Positions 8,180 to 15,283 of a DNA stretch of 27,360 nt are shown piece after piece. The stretch is taken from NCBI GenBank assembly GCA_023435265.1, contig JAEYRZ010000015.1, positions 1 to 27,360 on the forward strand, given 5' to 3'. This DNA is from Pseudomonadota bacterium. GTDB taxonomy: Bacteria > Desulfobacterota > Desulfobacteria > Desulfobacterales > Desulfosarcinaceae. Every line of letters begins with the position of its first letter. Positions within the stretch are counted from its first letter, which is position 1. The position numbers and the translations under genes are program-made. The notes under the pieces were generated by a model. It was not told where the DNA came from. It ran no database searches and was given only the letters and a program-made list of their open reading frames with translations.

Positions 8180-8818
8180 CTATGCAGCTTCCTTTTTCAA
8201 TATTTCGAGACGTTCGCGCGTCTCGCCCGCAATGGAAGGAATAATGCCTCCGAGTCGGGTTTCTGCATACTGCACTCGTTCGTATTGCCTTGCCTTGAGA
8301 GCCTTACCTCCATCTGTACCCGCGATCTCGGCAACCAAACGTGCCCGCCGCGAATACCAAGAAAGATCAGGAAAATCGGCTACGATCTGCTTAGCGATAT
8401 CTTGCGCTTTCGGCATGACCAAAAAATCCGTCTCATGGATTTGGAAGCCTTTGCCCTTTCGCTCAATCATAACAAGATCGCGTGAGCGCAAAATTGACAG
8501 CGCATCATCCAGTTTTTCGTATGCGCCACGAAGATAACGTATCATTGGAATGCGGCGGATATCAGGCTCATCCTCAGCAAAAATGCTTTCAACCTCTACT
8601 AGGAACTTTTTCTCACCAGTATGTTCAAATCGGTCAAGAAGTTCGGCGGCAAGATAATCTGGATTCCTCACCCAGAATTCAAACGCCAGGAGGCGGGTCT
8701 CTCCAGGAAAAATCAATGTGGCTCCGCTCGGGTGCGGTTGTAATACCAATGAACTTCCTTCCACTAAAATAAAAAGCAGCCGTATGGCGTCACGATGCGG
8801 TGAGGCTAAAGGGATCAT
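8180..8818 (-). CDS. ABC-3C middle-component-like protein
   Basis: This 212-residue protein is the first gene of the operon. I chose the ATG at 8818 because AGGAG lies seven bases upstream; the frame also permits an upstream TTG at 8839 without such a site. The sequence has the pattern I associate with middle components of ABC three-component systems: an N-terminal helix and strand (AIRLLFILVEGSS), then FWVRNPDYLAAELLDRF, then PMIRYLRGAYEKLDDAL leading into a winged-helix-like ILRSRDLVMIERKGKGF. Middle components bridge the SMC-like ATPase and the effector. Its place directly ahead of a zinc-hook ATPase and a nuclease gene supports the reading. The protein is soluble and has no catalytic motif. 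The family match is from memory of the pattern and needs a profile search. Confidence 0.72.
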   Translation of the reverse strand: MIPLASPHRDAIRLLFILVEGSSLVLQPHPSGATLIFPGETRLLAFEFWVRNPDYLAAELLDRFEHTGEKKFLVEVESIFAEDEPDIRRIPMIRYLRGAYEKLDDALSILRSRDLVMIERKGKGFQIHETDFLVMPKAQDIAKQIVADFPDLSWYSRRARLVAEIAGTDGGKALKARQYERVQYAETRLGGIIPSIAGETRERLEILKKEAA

Positions 8819-8937
8819 GAGAAACTCCTGTTCACACAAGTTTCCCGTGCATTAACAACTCACCATATTACGATGAGCAATCGGGATATTGAGGTCCGGC
8901 TCAACATGTAGCTTAATCAAAATACTGGAATATAAAT

Positions 8938-8965
8938 TACATATCATATCCCACTGAAAGCTCAA
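8938..8965 (-). promoter_or_regulatory. Weak promoter candidate for the three-gene operon
   Basis: The intergenic 8819-9042 is AT-rich compared with the phage genes. On the minus strand TTGAGC (8960-8965) is followed after 16 bases by TATGTA (8938-8943), about 120 bases before the ATG at 8818. The match is modest. Read-through from the capsid operon could also transcribe these genes. Confidence 0.25.
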
Positions 8966-9042
8966 CAAAAATAGTCGACCACCATCTTCCCACTGGCGCA
9001 TCTGTATTATTACCAAGCGGCAAATTCCACCGGAATAGGGCA

Positions 9043-9531
9043 TCAAAATCCTACGGATCTGATCACCTGTCGATAGTTCTCAATAATCTGACTCCGGTAT
9101 TTTTCCATGACCGGGTGCAGAAACGGCCGCGGCGGGATAATGATGGTCGCGCCGCTCGGGTGCTTGATGCTGGCTCCGTATTCCATGACAGCCCCGATGT
9201 TGACCATATCCTCGCCGTCTTTGTTGACCGTGCCGCGCAATAGACCAACGAAAGCCTTGTCGGCCATGATCTTCTGGGTGATGGCGTTGATGAGAAAGCC
9301 TGTGTCAATCAGAGCCTTGCTGGAGCCTTTGCGCGCGATGGTGCTTTCGGCGAGTTTAACAAAGGCCTGGCCGCCAGGGGATTGGGAGCGGATGCCGCGC
9401 TGGATTTCGCGCACCAGGAAAAAAGCGCCGCGGATGGTCACCTGGCGCAGGGCATTGGCCAGACGCGGTCCCATGCTGGCATTCAGTCTGGCGCGTGCCT
9501 TGTCCCAGTCGCCGGTGCGTCTAACGCCCAT
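9043..9531 (-). CDS. HK97 gp10-like neck / virion morphogenesis protein
   Basis: This 162-residue protein begins with an amphipathic helix (DWDKARARLNASMGPRLANALRQ). The middle holds ALIDTGFLINAITQKI, where family members usually have an 'LxxTGxLxxSI' pattern. It then has VMEYGASIKHPSG and ends in IPPRPFLHPVMEKY, the PRPFL motif typical of HK97 gp10-like and phage virion morphogenesis proteins. These act at the head-tail joining step. Its start overlaps the previous gene by 11 bases, so translation is probably coupled. It is the last phage gene before the accessory block. Its natural downstream partners, the 182-residue protein and tail sheath, lie on the far side of that block, about 6.8 kb away. 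Confidence 0.85.
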   Translation of the reverse strand: MGVRRTGDWDKARARLNASMGPRLANALRQVTIRGAFFLVREIQRGIRSQSPGGQAFVKLAESTIARKGSSKALIDTGFLINAITQKIMADKAFVGLLRGTVNKDGEDMVNIGAVMEYGASIKHPSGATIIIPPRPFLHPVMEKYRSQIIENYRQVIRSVGF

Positions 9532-9880
9532 GGATCTTGACCAAGTGGAGGATTTTGTGGGTGACGGCGCCGAAAAAGCGTGCCGGTTCGACGCTCTGGA
9601 TTCGGTATGTTTCGCTTTCCGTCACCAAACGGTCTTCCCCCAGCACATCGGCATCGGGCAGTACGTCGGCTATCGCGTCGATCTTGCCTGTCAGCTCCTC
9701 CGGAGGTGTTTCATCCAATTCCAATTGAATCTCCCCGATATCGCCGTAGGTTTGGTCATCGGAGCCGTACAGCCGCTCGTCGGGCACGATCCGCTGGACC
9801 ATCGCCGTCTGACCAGAGGATAGAATCAGCTGCGCCACATCGGCGACGGCAGCGGCTCTTTCCTGCGCAGTCAGGAGCAT
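9521..9880 (-). CDS. Head-closure / connector type protein
   Basis: This 119-residue acidic protein lies between a gp6-like connector gene and the gp10-like neck gene and overlaps both (10 bases and 11 bases). It has an N-terminal helix (AQERAAAVADVAQLILSSG), then strands (TAMVQRIVPDE, GEIQLELDETP), and ends in RIQSVEPARFFGAVTHKILHLVKI. That ending resembles the small beta-barrel of head-closure proteins, which often close with a strand reading 'Y.I..v.p....g...h..l.L'. No catalytic motif is visible. The role as a head-completion or stopper protein follows from order and fold pattern, not from a firm motif. Confidence 0.72.
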   Translation of the reverse strand: MLLTAQERAAAVADVAQLILSSGQTAMVQRIVPDERLYGSDDQTYGDIGEIQLELDETPPEELTGKIDAIADVLPDADVLGEDRLVTESETYRIQSVEPARFFGAVTHKILHLVKIHGR

Positions 9881-10332
9881 CGGCGGCGTTTCCCCTGCTC
9901 ACAGATCAGCGGCGACAGATTGGCGGGGGTGATGATGTAGGAGTCTTCGTCGATCTGTGTTTCCGGCCGCAATTCGCCCAGCCGTTCGCGGTAATCGGCC
10001 ATCAGGTCGGCCTCCAACTTGGCCCAGTGGCCGGGCTGACCGGTTTTGTCCACGCGCTTGTCGCCGCTGGAAAAGGAAAAGGCGTTGGCCGTGGCTGCGC
10101 GCATCACCTGGCAGGCATGAACCTGAGCCAGGATCGAGATCAGGTCCCGAGCGGCATCATCCGGATCGGGGCTGATATCCCCGCTATTAATGGCATAGTC
10201 GACCTGCAGGTCCTTTCCCACGCGGAAAACCGCCTTTCGGACGCATCGCTCCAGGGTCGGGTCCTCGAAAAAGGCTGAACCCGAATCCGCTAAATCCAGG
10301 CGCAGGTCGGCAATCAGATCAGTGAGCAGCAC
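9871..10332 (-). CDS. Head-tail connector (gp6-like) protein
   Basis: This 153-residue mostly helical protein starts at a GTG with GGAGG nine bases upstream, and overlaps the preceding gene by 14 bases. The N-terminus (TDLIADLRLDLADSGSAFFEDPTLERCVRKAVFRV) has the helical pattern of adaptor proteins that bind beneath the portal: 'LI..LR..L.D......F.D..L...I..A'. The C-terminal third is polar and ends in a basic RRR tail. It follows the capsid genes and precedes the head-closure and neck genes, which is the usual adaptor slot. No other function is suggested. Confidence 0.75.
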   Translation of the reverse strand: MLLTDLIADLRLDLADSGSAFFEDPTLERCVRKAVFRVGKDLQVDYAINSGDISPDPDDAARDLISILAQVHACQVMRAATANAFSFSSGDKRVDKTGQPGHWAKLEADLMADYRERLGELRPETQIDEDSYIITPANLSPLICEQGKRRRCS

Positions 10333-10678
10333 CTTGCAGATCCTCCAGGCGGCTTTTGAGCGCTTCGATCACCGTCCGGCGTTTTTCGGTCTCCAGTTGG
10401 CCCTTGAGCGTGTTCGGATCGGCCTCGGCGTTGACCCGCGAAATGGCCTCCACTGCGGAAAGCTTGCTCAGGTCCACGGCATCGGATTCCTTGACGGGCT
10501 CCTGCGACGGACTCTGGACCTCTTGCTTGCTGTCGATCGCAGCAAGATACCCTTTTATTAAGGCCGACTCGATCTGCCGCGTGCCCTTTTCGATATCGAC
10601 CGCCTGGCCGGGTTTGAGCTTGAGGCCGGCATCCGGGATGACCAGGATGCCGGGCCGGATATTTTTGATGGTGAGCAT
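10319..10678 (-). CDS. Small phage protein after major capsid (hypothetical)
   Basis: This 119-residue protein starts at an ATG with GAAAGGAG upstream. Its first 35 residues form strands with a proline/glycine boundary (LTIKNIRPGILVIPDAGLKLKPGQAVDIEK). A helix follows (IESALIKGYLAAI), then a polar linker, then a second long helix rich in E, K and A. The N-terminal pattern is like the 86-residue protein at 1374-1634, which also pairs an N-terminal strand region with a charged tail. Position between capsid and connector suggests a minor head protein or an assembly chaperone. I do not recognise a named family. Confidence 0.75.
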   Translation of the reverse strand: MLTIKNIRPGILVIPDAGLKLKPGQAVDIEKGTRQIESALIKGYLAAIDSKQEVQSPSQEPVKESDAVDLSKLSAVEAISRVNAEADPNTLKGQLETEKRRTVIEALKSRLEDLQGAAH

Positions 10679-10694
10679 GAACAGTCTCCTTTCA

Positions 10695-11558
10695 TTATGG
10701 CACCAGCTTGACCTTGGCCAGAATGTTCGGGCGGGTGATGCCCTGGCCGATTTCCGACCAGACCAGCCAGCCGGTCTTGAAGCGCGTTTTCTGATCGATG
10801 GACTCGGTCTTCAAAGCCTCGCGCACCGGCAGCTTGCCAACCTCCTCGTCGGGGACGATGATGATCTCATCCATAGGCATGGCGGCGGTCAAAAGGATGC
10901 CGCCGGTGCCGTAGTTCTTGATGACGCCTTTCTGGCGCAGCTCAAGCTTGGTCTGGGGATCCAGGTTCCACCCGCGCATGTCGTTGAAGCGCCGGCCGCG
11001 CATGATGATGTATTTGATGGCAAGCTCCAGGTCCTCGATTATGGAGATGGCCTCGTTGAGCGCCTCTTCGGTGACTTTGTCGCCGGTCACTTCCACGGTG
11101 TTTGTTGCCGGAACGGCCGTGGAAATAACCGTAATTGACCGCCGATCCATCTCCTTGCGGATGGCGTCGGCCGCGCCGGTCTGGATGTCCATCAGCGTGC
11201 CGATGTTGCCGTGCTTGAGCACGGAGATGTCCACCATGGGGTTGGAATGGATGCGGTTGGTGGGAAACTCCACCTCGTCCTTTCCCAGCTCCTGTTCCTG
11301 GGCCTCGCCGTCCTTGCTGATCCAGTGGGCCTTTACGGTGGGCTTTTTCTGGTAGACCGGCCGCTCGCCCTTGGGCAGGGTGTGCCGGGTGAGCAGCAAC
11401 GACGAGATCTCCTTGCGCTTGATCTCCTGCTCGATGGGCTCGGCGATGGCGGCCGCCAGCGCGCGCATGCCTTCGGGCGACTCAAGCGCCTCGCTCATGA
11501 GCCGCGCCATGGTTTCCATGTACTGTTGGGAGTGGATGTTGATCCGTTTGCTTTTCAT
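10695..11558 (-). CDS. Major capsid protein (HK97-like fold)
   Basis: This 287-residue protein fits a major capsid protein. It has a helical N-terminal arm (residues 10-50), an E-loop-like strand pair (PVYQKKPTVKAHWISKDGEAQE), a spine helix (EEALNEAISIIEDLELAIKYIIMRGRRF), and a C-terminal beta region (NYGTGGILLTAAMPMDEIIIVPD, then FKTGWLVWSEIGQGITRPNILAKVKL). The sequence 'IGQGITRPN...KVK' near the end is typical of P-domain strands in these capsids. It follows the decoration protein gene and the protease/scaffold, the normal order for a head operon. The ATG at 11558 has GGAG nine bases upstream. There is no separate delta domain; the processing protease upstream may trim the N-terminal arm. 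Confidence 0.88.
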   Translation of the reverse strand: MKSKRINIHSQQYMETMARLMSEALESPEGMRALAAAIAEPIEQEIKRKEISSLLLTRHTLPKGERPVYQKKPTVKAHWISKDGEAQEQELGKDEVEFPTNRIHSNPMVDISVLKHGNIGTLMDIQTGAADAIRKEMDRRSITVISTAVPATNTVEVTGDKVTEEALNEAISIIEDLELAIKYIIMRGRRFNDMRGWNLDPQTKLELRQKGVIKNYGTGGILLTAAMPMDEIIIVPDEEVGKLPVREALKTESIDQKTRFKTGWLVWSEIGQGITRPNILAKVKLVP

Positions 11559-11576
11559 GTGCTTGGGCTCCTTGGG

Positions 11577-11939
11577 TTAAATGAGCAGGCGGAATTTGAG
11601 GACGCCGCCCTGGATGGAAATGGCCTGGGCCACGACCAGGTCGCCGGCCGCGACGCCGCCGGTCAGGCGGCCGTTGGCCGAGACCTTCAGGTCCTCGCCG
11701 GCGGTGATGGTGCCTTCGAAGGCATCGGTTTCATAGACGCCACCGTTGCAGTAGATGCCGGACATCTCGCCCGCGGGGTAATCCTTGATCAGGATGCCGA
11801 AGGAGCGCCGGGTGGGATCGGTGTTGACGGCGAACAGGTCGTCGCCCACCACGCGGACCACTTGGCCCAGAAGGCCGGCGCCCTGAATGTGGCCGTCACC
11901 ATAGGCCAGGCCGCGGTGACACGGATTGATAAATGGCAT
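11577..11939 (-). CDS. Capsid decoration / stabilisation protein
   Basis: This 120-residue glycine-rich beta protein lies between the protease/scaffold gene and the major capsid gene, where tailed phages commonly encode a decoration protein. Repeated strand-turn elements (GAGLLGQVVRVVGDDLFAVN, GEDLKVSANGRLTGGVAAGDLVVAQAIS) suggest a small beta-sandwich or barrel that binds the outside of the head. The strong GGAGGAAAG before the ATG implies high expression, as expected for a stoichiometric capsid part. No signal peptide or catalytic motif is present. Confidence 0.8.
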   Translation of the reverse strand: MPFINPCHRGLAYGDGHIQGAGLLGQVVRVVGDDLFAVNTDPTRRSFGILIKDYPAGEMSGIYCNGGVYETDAFEGTITAGEDLKVSANGRLTGGVAAGDLVVAQAISIQGGVLKFRLLI

Positions 11940-11951
11940 GGTCTTTCCTCC

Positions 11952-12533
11952 TTATGCCTCGAGTTGCAGGGTTTCGTCGGATTCCTCGCCCAGGCGGTTG
12001 CGGTAGGCGGCCATGAAGCCGCTGCGCAGCCGGTCTTCCAGCGAGAGCTTGCGATCGTCCACGTCCTTGGGCCGCACGCCGGCATCACTTCGAAGCGGTT
12101 GGTCGGTGCCGGCCTTGGCCTTTTTGCCGGACTCGTCATCACCACCGGCCGGCGGATCGCCCTTTTCGGGCTTGGCGGCCTTGGTCATGCGCTCGTAAGC
12201 GGCCTCGGTGGCGGCAAAGGCCTCGTCGGACAAGTCGGCCAGGCGCTGCAGTTCGCTTTCGCGCTCCTCGTCGCCGGCAAAGGTGAGCCCCTTTTTCTCC
12301 AGCTTGGTCAAAAGCTTCTTGGCCCGGGCGCGGCTGGCCGCGGCCTTCTGTTCGCTCTCCAGCTCTTGGATACGTTTTTGCAGCTCGGCCACCTGAGCCT
12401 TGAGCTGCCGGTTTTCCTTTTCCAGCTCGGTGACACGGGCGGCCGGATCACCGTCTTTGGCCTCAGGCTTTTTCTTGGCCGCCTCCGTTTCGGACCTGGA
12501 GGGATCTTCGTTGGTCTTGGTTTTGTCTTCCAT
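11952..12533 (-). CDS. Nested scaffold protein from internal start
   Basis: An in-frame ATG at 12533 within the fusion gene is preceded by AAAGGAG with eight bases to the start, a site as good as those of the separate genes here. It would give a 193-residue protein: a polar, proline-containing N-terminus, a heptad-rich helix (RVTELEKENRQLKAQVAELQ), then a helical C-terminal part. This matches phage scaffolding proteins. In lambda the scaffold Nu3 is likewise made from an internal start in the protease gene C, so the arrangement has precedent. The separate product would let scaffold be made in excess over the methyltransferase-protease fusion. Confidence 0.7.
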   Translation of the reverse strand: MEDKTKTNEDPSRSETEAAKKKPEAKDGDPAARVTELEKENRQLKAQVAELQKRIQELESEQKAAASRARAKKLLTKLEKKGLTFAGDEERESELQRLADLSDEAFAATEAAYERMTKAAKPEKGDPPAGGDDESGKKAKAGTDQPLRSDAGVRPKDVDDRKLSLEDRLRSGFMAAYRNRLGEESDETLQLEA

Positions 12534-14354
12534 CGCGGGATCTCCTTTGACTTGGGATTGAATCGGATCTTCTACCGAGGCCACCTGCAGGATCCTGGCG
12601 TTTTCGTCCGCCCCTTTGCGGTCGAGCAGCCCAAGGCCCGTGAAGGTGACGCCGTGCAAAATTTCATGGACGGGCCGGCCGTTGTACTCCCGGCCTTTGA
12701 ACTTGCGAAGGTGCGGGCAGTAATCGGCCTTGTTGCTGAAGCGTTTCTGACAGACCGAGCACTCGCCCTCCTGGTAGTCGCACTCCATGGAGACCTGGGA
12801 GATGATCCCGCGCTTCATGAGCTTATAAGCCAAACGTGCGGCCGGGGTGTCGTTGACGTAGAGCTCGCCCACGCACTCCACCCGCCCGCCCCCGTCGTCC
12901 TCCAGGTAGTCGGCGGCCACAACGCCTCCGACGATATCGTTGAACTCCTGGGAGTGCTGCAGATCGATCTTCTTGTTGACCGCCGTCATATGCCGGCCGG
13001 AGAGCTCCTCGGCGGTGAAGTGGTCGCCGTTTTTGTTGGTGCCGGTCCTGCACAGGATGAAGCTGAACTGGGGGTCGCCGGCCGTGCCGACCCCCATGGC
13101 CTCGGCGCTGAGCCCCTCGGCATCGATGCGGATCTCCACCGGGATGCTGGTATGAAAGTTGGCGGCCGCGGCCAGGGGCGCCGGCTTTTCACCGCCCTGT
13201 TCATCGGCCTTGGATTTGGAGGCCGGGGCACAGATGAACAGGCGCTCCTTGGCGTTGGAAGCCTCGCCGTGCCGCGATGTGATGGCGTAGTGATGGTCCT
13301 TGGACTGCATGCGGCTTTGCTTGCCCAAAGAGGCGATGATCTTGCGCATCTCCTGTTCGTCGGGATAGGCGTGATCCCTGTAGGAGATCAGCCAGTGCGG
13401 GATATGCTTGGCGTTGCCCAAGAAAGTCCGGAAGAATTCGCCGGCATTGGACTTGGTGACGGTCTGATGATCGGTTTCGTAGTACTTGACCTTGGTGTCC
13501 TTTTTGATCGTAAGACCGTCCCAATAGGTCATCAGCCCTTCCACGAAGTGGTAGGCCCGCTCGTAGTTGGTGGTGGAAAACTCGGTGGCATAGGGCGGAT
13601 CGAAATAGGCCAGATCCGCTTTCATTTTGGGCAGCATCTCGTTGATGTCCTGGCGGAAGGCCTTGTTCTCCTTGCCGTTGTCGAACACCAGGGCGTTGAT
13701 GCGCGCAAGGTTGTCGGCAAAGCGCTTTTTGAACTCCTCGGGCGAGTCCTGGCGCTTGCCGTAGTCGGTGGAAGAAGAAAAGTGGCCGAACCCGCCCTTG
13801 CCGCTCATGCAGGTTTTGCCCAGGGCGAACAGGGCGATGTCCTTTTTAAGGCCCGAGAGTCTGTCGCAGTTGGCGCGTAGGGTGTCGATCAGGGCGTGGA
13901 CACCCTTGGCGAAAAAAATGCCCTTGAAGTTGTCCTGCACGAAGGTCTTTGCTTTGGCGTTGTCGGCCAGAAGCGCTTCGATCTCCTCGTCGCTGACGCG
14001 CGTTCCATTGTTCTCGATAATCGCTCGGGCGGCGTGGTGGCAGTAGTGCAGCCGGTCGTTGGCCAAAACGCGCAGCCCCTTGGCCTTGTACATATAGGCC
14101 ACCACTGCGGAACCCGAAAAGGCGTCGACAACCGTGCCGACACCTTCGGGGGTGTGCTTCCAGATCCAGTCAACCAATTTTTGTTTGCTGCCGATGTAGT
14201 TGGTGATGTACTTGGGGCGCTTTTCGGAAGGCTGCTCTTCGGGAGCCTTCTGTTCGGCCGCCTCGCTCCCGAGATCCTCGGGATCGACGGACAGGGCCGC
14301 ATCGGCCTCCAGCAAAAACGCCAGCCGCTCAAGATCGGTCGCAAACAGTTCCAT
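11952..14354 (-). CDS. Fusion: D12-class DNA adenine methyltransferase + prohead protease + scaffold
   Basis: One uninterrupted frame of 800 residues joins three functions. Residues about 47-375 are a D12-class N6-adenine methyltransferase: YIGSKQKL (53-60), DAFSGSAVVAYMY as the AdoMet-binding motif (77-89), and the catalytic DPPY at 252-255. Residues about 400-595 look like a capsid maturation protease, with a candidate catalytic His467 in LQHSQEF and Ser522 in SQVSMECDY, followed by a zinc-site pattern CSVCQKRF...YCPHLRK. The remainder (608-800) is a charged coiled coil typical of scaffolds. I start at the ATG at 14354, with GGAG six bases upstream, instead of the TTG one codon earlier. It is the first gene behind promoter copy B. 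Attaching a methyltransferase to a capsid protease is unusual; an alternative is an assembly artefact, but the frame shows no break. Confidence 0.9.
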   Translation of the reverse strand: MELFATDLERLAFLLEADAALSVDPEDLGSEAAEQKAPEEQPSEKRPKYITNYIGSKQKLVDWIWKHTPEGVGTVVDAFSGSAVVAYMYKAKGLRVLANDRLHYCHHAARAIIENNGTRVSDEEIEALLADNAKAKTFVQDNFKGIFFAKGVHALIDTLRANCDRLSGLKKDIALFALGKTCMSGKGGFGHFSSSTDYGKRQDSPEEFKKRFADNLARINALVFDNGKENKAFRQDINEMLPKMKADLAYFDPPYATEFSTTNYERAYHFVEGLMTYWDGLTIKKDTKVKYYETDHQTVTKSNAGEFFRTFLGNAKHIPHWLISYRDHAYPDEQEMRKIIASLGKQSRMQSKDHHYAITSRHGEASNAKERLFICAPASKSKADEQGGEKPAPLAAAANFHTSIPVEIRIDAEGLSAEAMGVGTAGDPQFSFILCRTGTNKNGDHFTAEELSGRHMTAVNKKIDLQHSQEFNDIVGGVVAADYLEDDGGGRVECVGELYVNDTPAARLAYKLMKRGIISQVSMECDYQEGECSVCQKRFSNKADYCPHLRKFKGREYNGRPVHEILHGVTFTGLGLLDRKGADENARILQVASVEDPIQSQVKGDPAMEDKTKTNEDPSRSETEAAKKKPEAKDGDPAARVTELEKENRQLKAQVAELQKRIQELESEQKAAASRARAKKLLTKLEKKGLTFAGDEERESELQRLADLSDEAFAATEAAYERMTKAAKPEKGDPPAGGDDESGKKAKAGTDQPLRSDAGVRPKDVDDRKLSLEDRLRSGFMAAYRNRLGEESDETLQLEA

Positions 14355-14411
14355 CAACGTCTCCGGTAAAGTCCGCTTAGTCCCGCCGCAACGGCGCGGT
14401 GGGCTTTGGGC

Positions 14412-14444
14412 GGTTACTTACCGGAGGGGTTTTGGATGTGTCGG
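14412..14444 (-). promoter_or_regulatory. Conserved phage promoter-like element, copy B
   Basis: On the minus strand this reads CCGACA, 14 bases, CCGGTAAGTAACC, with spacing identical to copies A and C. Copies A and B also share ATCC and CCTCC in the spacer. It lies about 58 bases before the ATG at 14354 and just after the stop of the leftward gene ending at 14461, so it starts the capsid unit. Confidence 0.65.
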
Positions 14445-14460
14445 AAGGGGCGAATATTTT

Positions 14461-14814
14461 TCAGCGCGATGAGGCGATGCTGGCCAGGACGGCCTTGGCG
14501 CAGGCATCAAAGGAAGGGTATTGGTCGGTCTCCGTGATTTCGGAGAAGGTTCCGTCGTAGGGCGAACGGGAGAGCTGGTGATATTCGAGAAAGTCCGCCG
14601 GGATTGCCGTTATGTCGTTTTCAACGAGGCGATTGACGATCCAGGCCGCTTCCTCTTGCCGTTCCGCCACCTTTGGATCGGTGCTTTCGATGTAGTACAT
14701 TTCGATGTCCAGGCCCGGGACGTATCCTTGGACCCAGAGGCCGACCGGCTCAAAGACCGGAACGGCGGCTGTCCGGTCCTTCAAAACTGAATCGATCATG
14801 TAACGCAGCTTCAT
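14461..14814 (-). CDS. Small protein, last gene of portal/MuF operon (candidate immunity or assembly factor)
   Basis: This protein has 117 residues from the ATG at 14814. That start overlaps the upstream stop as ATGA and has GGAGG seven bases before it, so I prefer it to the GTG six bases upstream. It is acidic and soluble (PGLDIEMYYIESTDPKVAERQEEAAWIVNRLVENDI, then LEYHQLSRSPYDGTFSEITET), with no membrane segment and no catalytic motif. I do not recognise the family. Two tightly coupled small genes directly after a MuF protein with extra enzymatic domains are where immunity genes stand in MuF polymorphic toxin loci, which is the best hint of a role. A virion assembly role is equally possible. 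Confidence 0.75.
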   Translation of the reverse strand: MKLRYMIDSVLKDRTAAVPVFEPVGLWVQGYVPGLDIEMYYIESTDPKVAERQEEAAWIVNRLVENDITAIPADFLEYHQLSRSPYDGTFSEITETDQYPSFDACAKAVLASIASSR

Positions 14815-15281
14815 GGCCACTCCTCCGCGATGGCAAGATGTTCTGAAAGAATGTCGGCATCGATCCTTTCAAAGCGCTCGCGGTCCTTCGCCTTGTAGCC
14901 GGTCCAAGTCTTCCAGTCCGCTGCGAAATCTCGCTCCAGCTCCGGAAAGATGAGCTCGACGTGAAAGCGCCGTCCGCGGTCATCGGTCAGATCGAGAAGG
15001 TAGGTGTCCTCCTGCGACCAGGAGATGACCTTGATGGTGTGAGCGTGCTGGAATCCCTCGTGGTATCCAACCATCTTGATGAGCAGCCAGAAATCGACAT
15101 GGGTGACTTCGCCTGCGGAACTGAAATGGGGAGCAACGCGAGTGATGGCGAACCCGTCGACCAGACCGAGCCGAACGGTCTGGTAACCCTCCTCGGCCAG
15201 CGTCATCCACGAGCCGCCCGCATTGAAGGGGTCGAAAAGCACCTGCAGCCGCTTCTTTTCCCTTTCTATGAAATCTTTCAT
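14811..15281 (-). CDS. Small protein coupled to MuF gene (candidate immunity protein)
   Basis: This protein has 156 residues from the ATG at 15281, with AGGTG just upstream. A GTG at 15287 overlapping the MuF stop is an alternative start, so translation is coupled to the MuF protein either way. It opens with a basic amphipathic helix (KDFIEREKKRLQVLF), followed by a mainly beta sequence (TVRLGLVDGFAITRVAPHF, THVDFWLLIKMVGY, YLLDLTDDRGRRFHVELIF) and a helical acidic tail. There is no signal peptide or catalytic pattern. I do not recognise the family. Tight coupling to the 1516-residue MuF protein suggests a partner of that protein: an immunity factor if the C-terminal domains are toxic, or a co-packaging chaperone. 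Confidence 0.75.
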   Translation of the reverse strand: MKDFIEREKKRLQVLFDPFNAGGSWMTLAEEGYQTVRLGLVDGFAITRVAPHFSSAGEVTHVDFWLLIKMVGYHEGFQHAHTIKVISWSQEDTYLLDLTDDRGRRFHVELIFPELERDFAADWKTWTGYKAKDRERFERIDADILSEHLAIAEEWP

Positions 15282-15283
15282 GT

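Noticed and set aside
8852..9043. Small 63-residue frame starting at TGATG after the gp10-like gene
   Set aside because: The start overlap is tempting, but the residues look random (many aromatic and Cys/Met residues), the stretch is AT-rich intergenic DNA, and it would run into the promoter region of the next operon. It may be a relic of an interrupted phage gene.
11211..13880. A long open frame on the plus strand opposite the capsid, decoration and protease genes
   Set aside because: It is antisense to several well-supported genes, is low-complexity in translation (rich in G, L, V, H) and shows no domain. GC-rich codons on the other strand explain its length.
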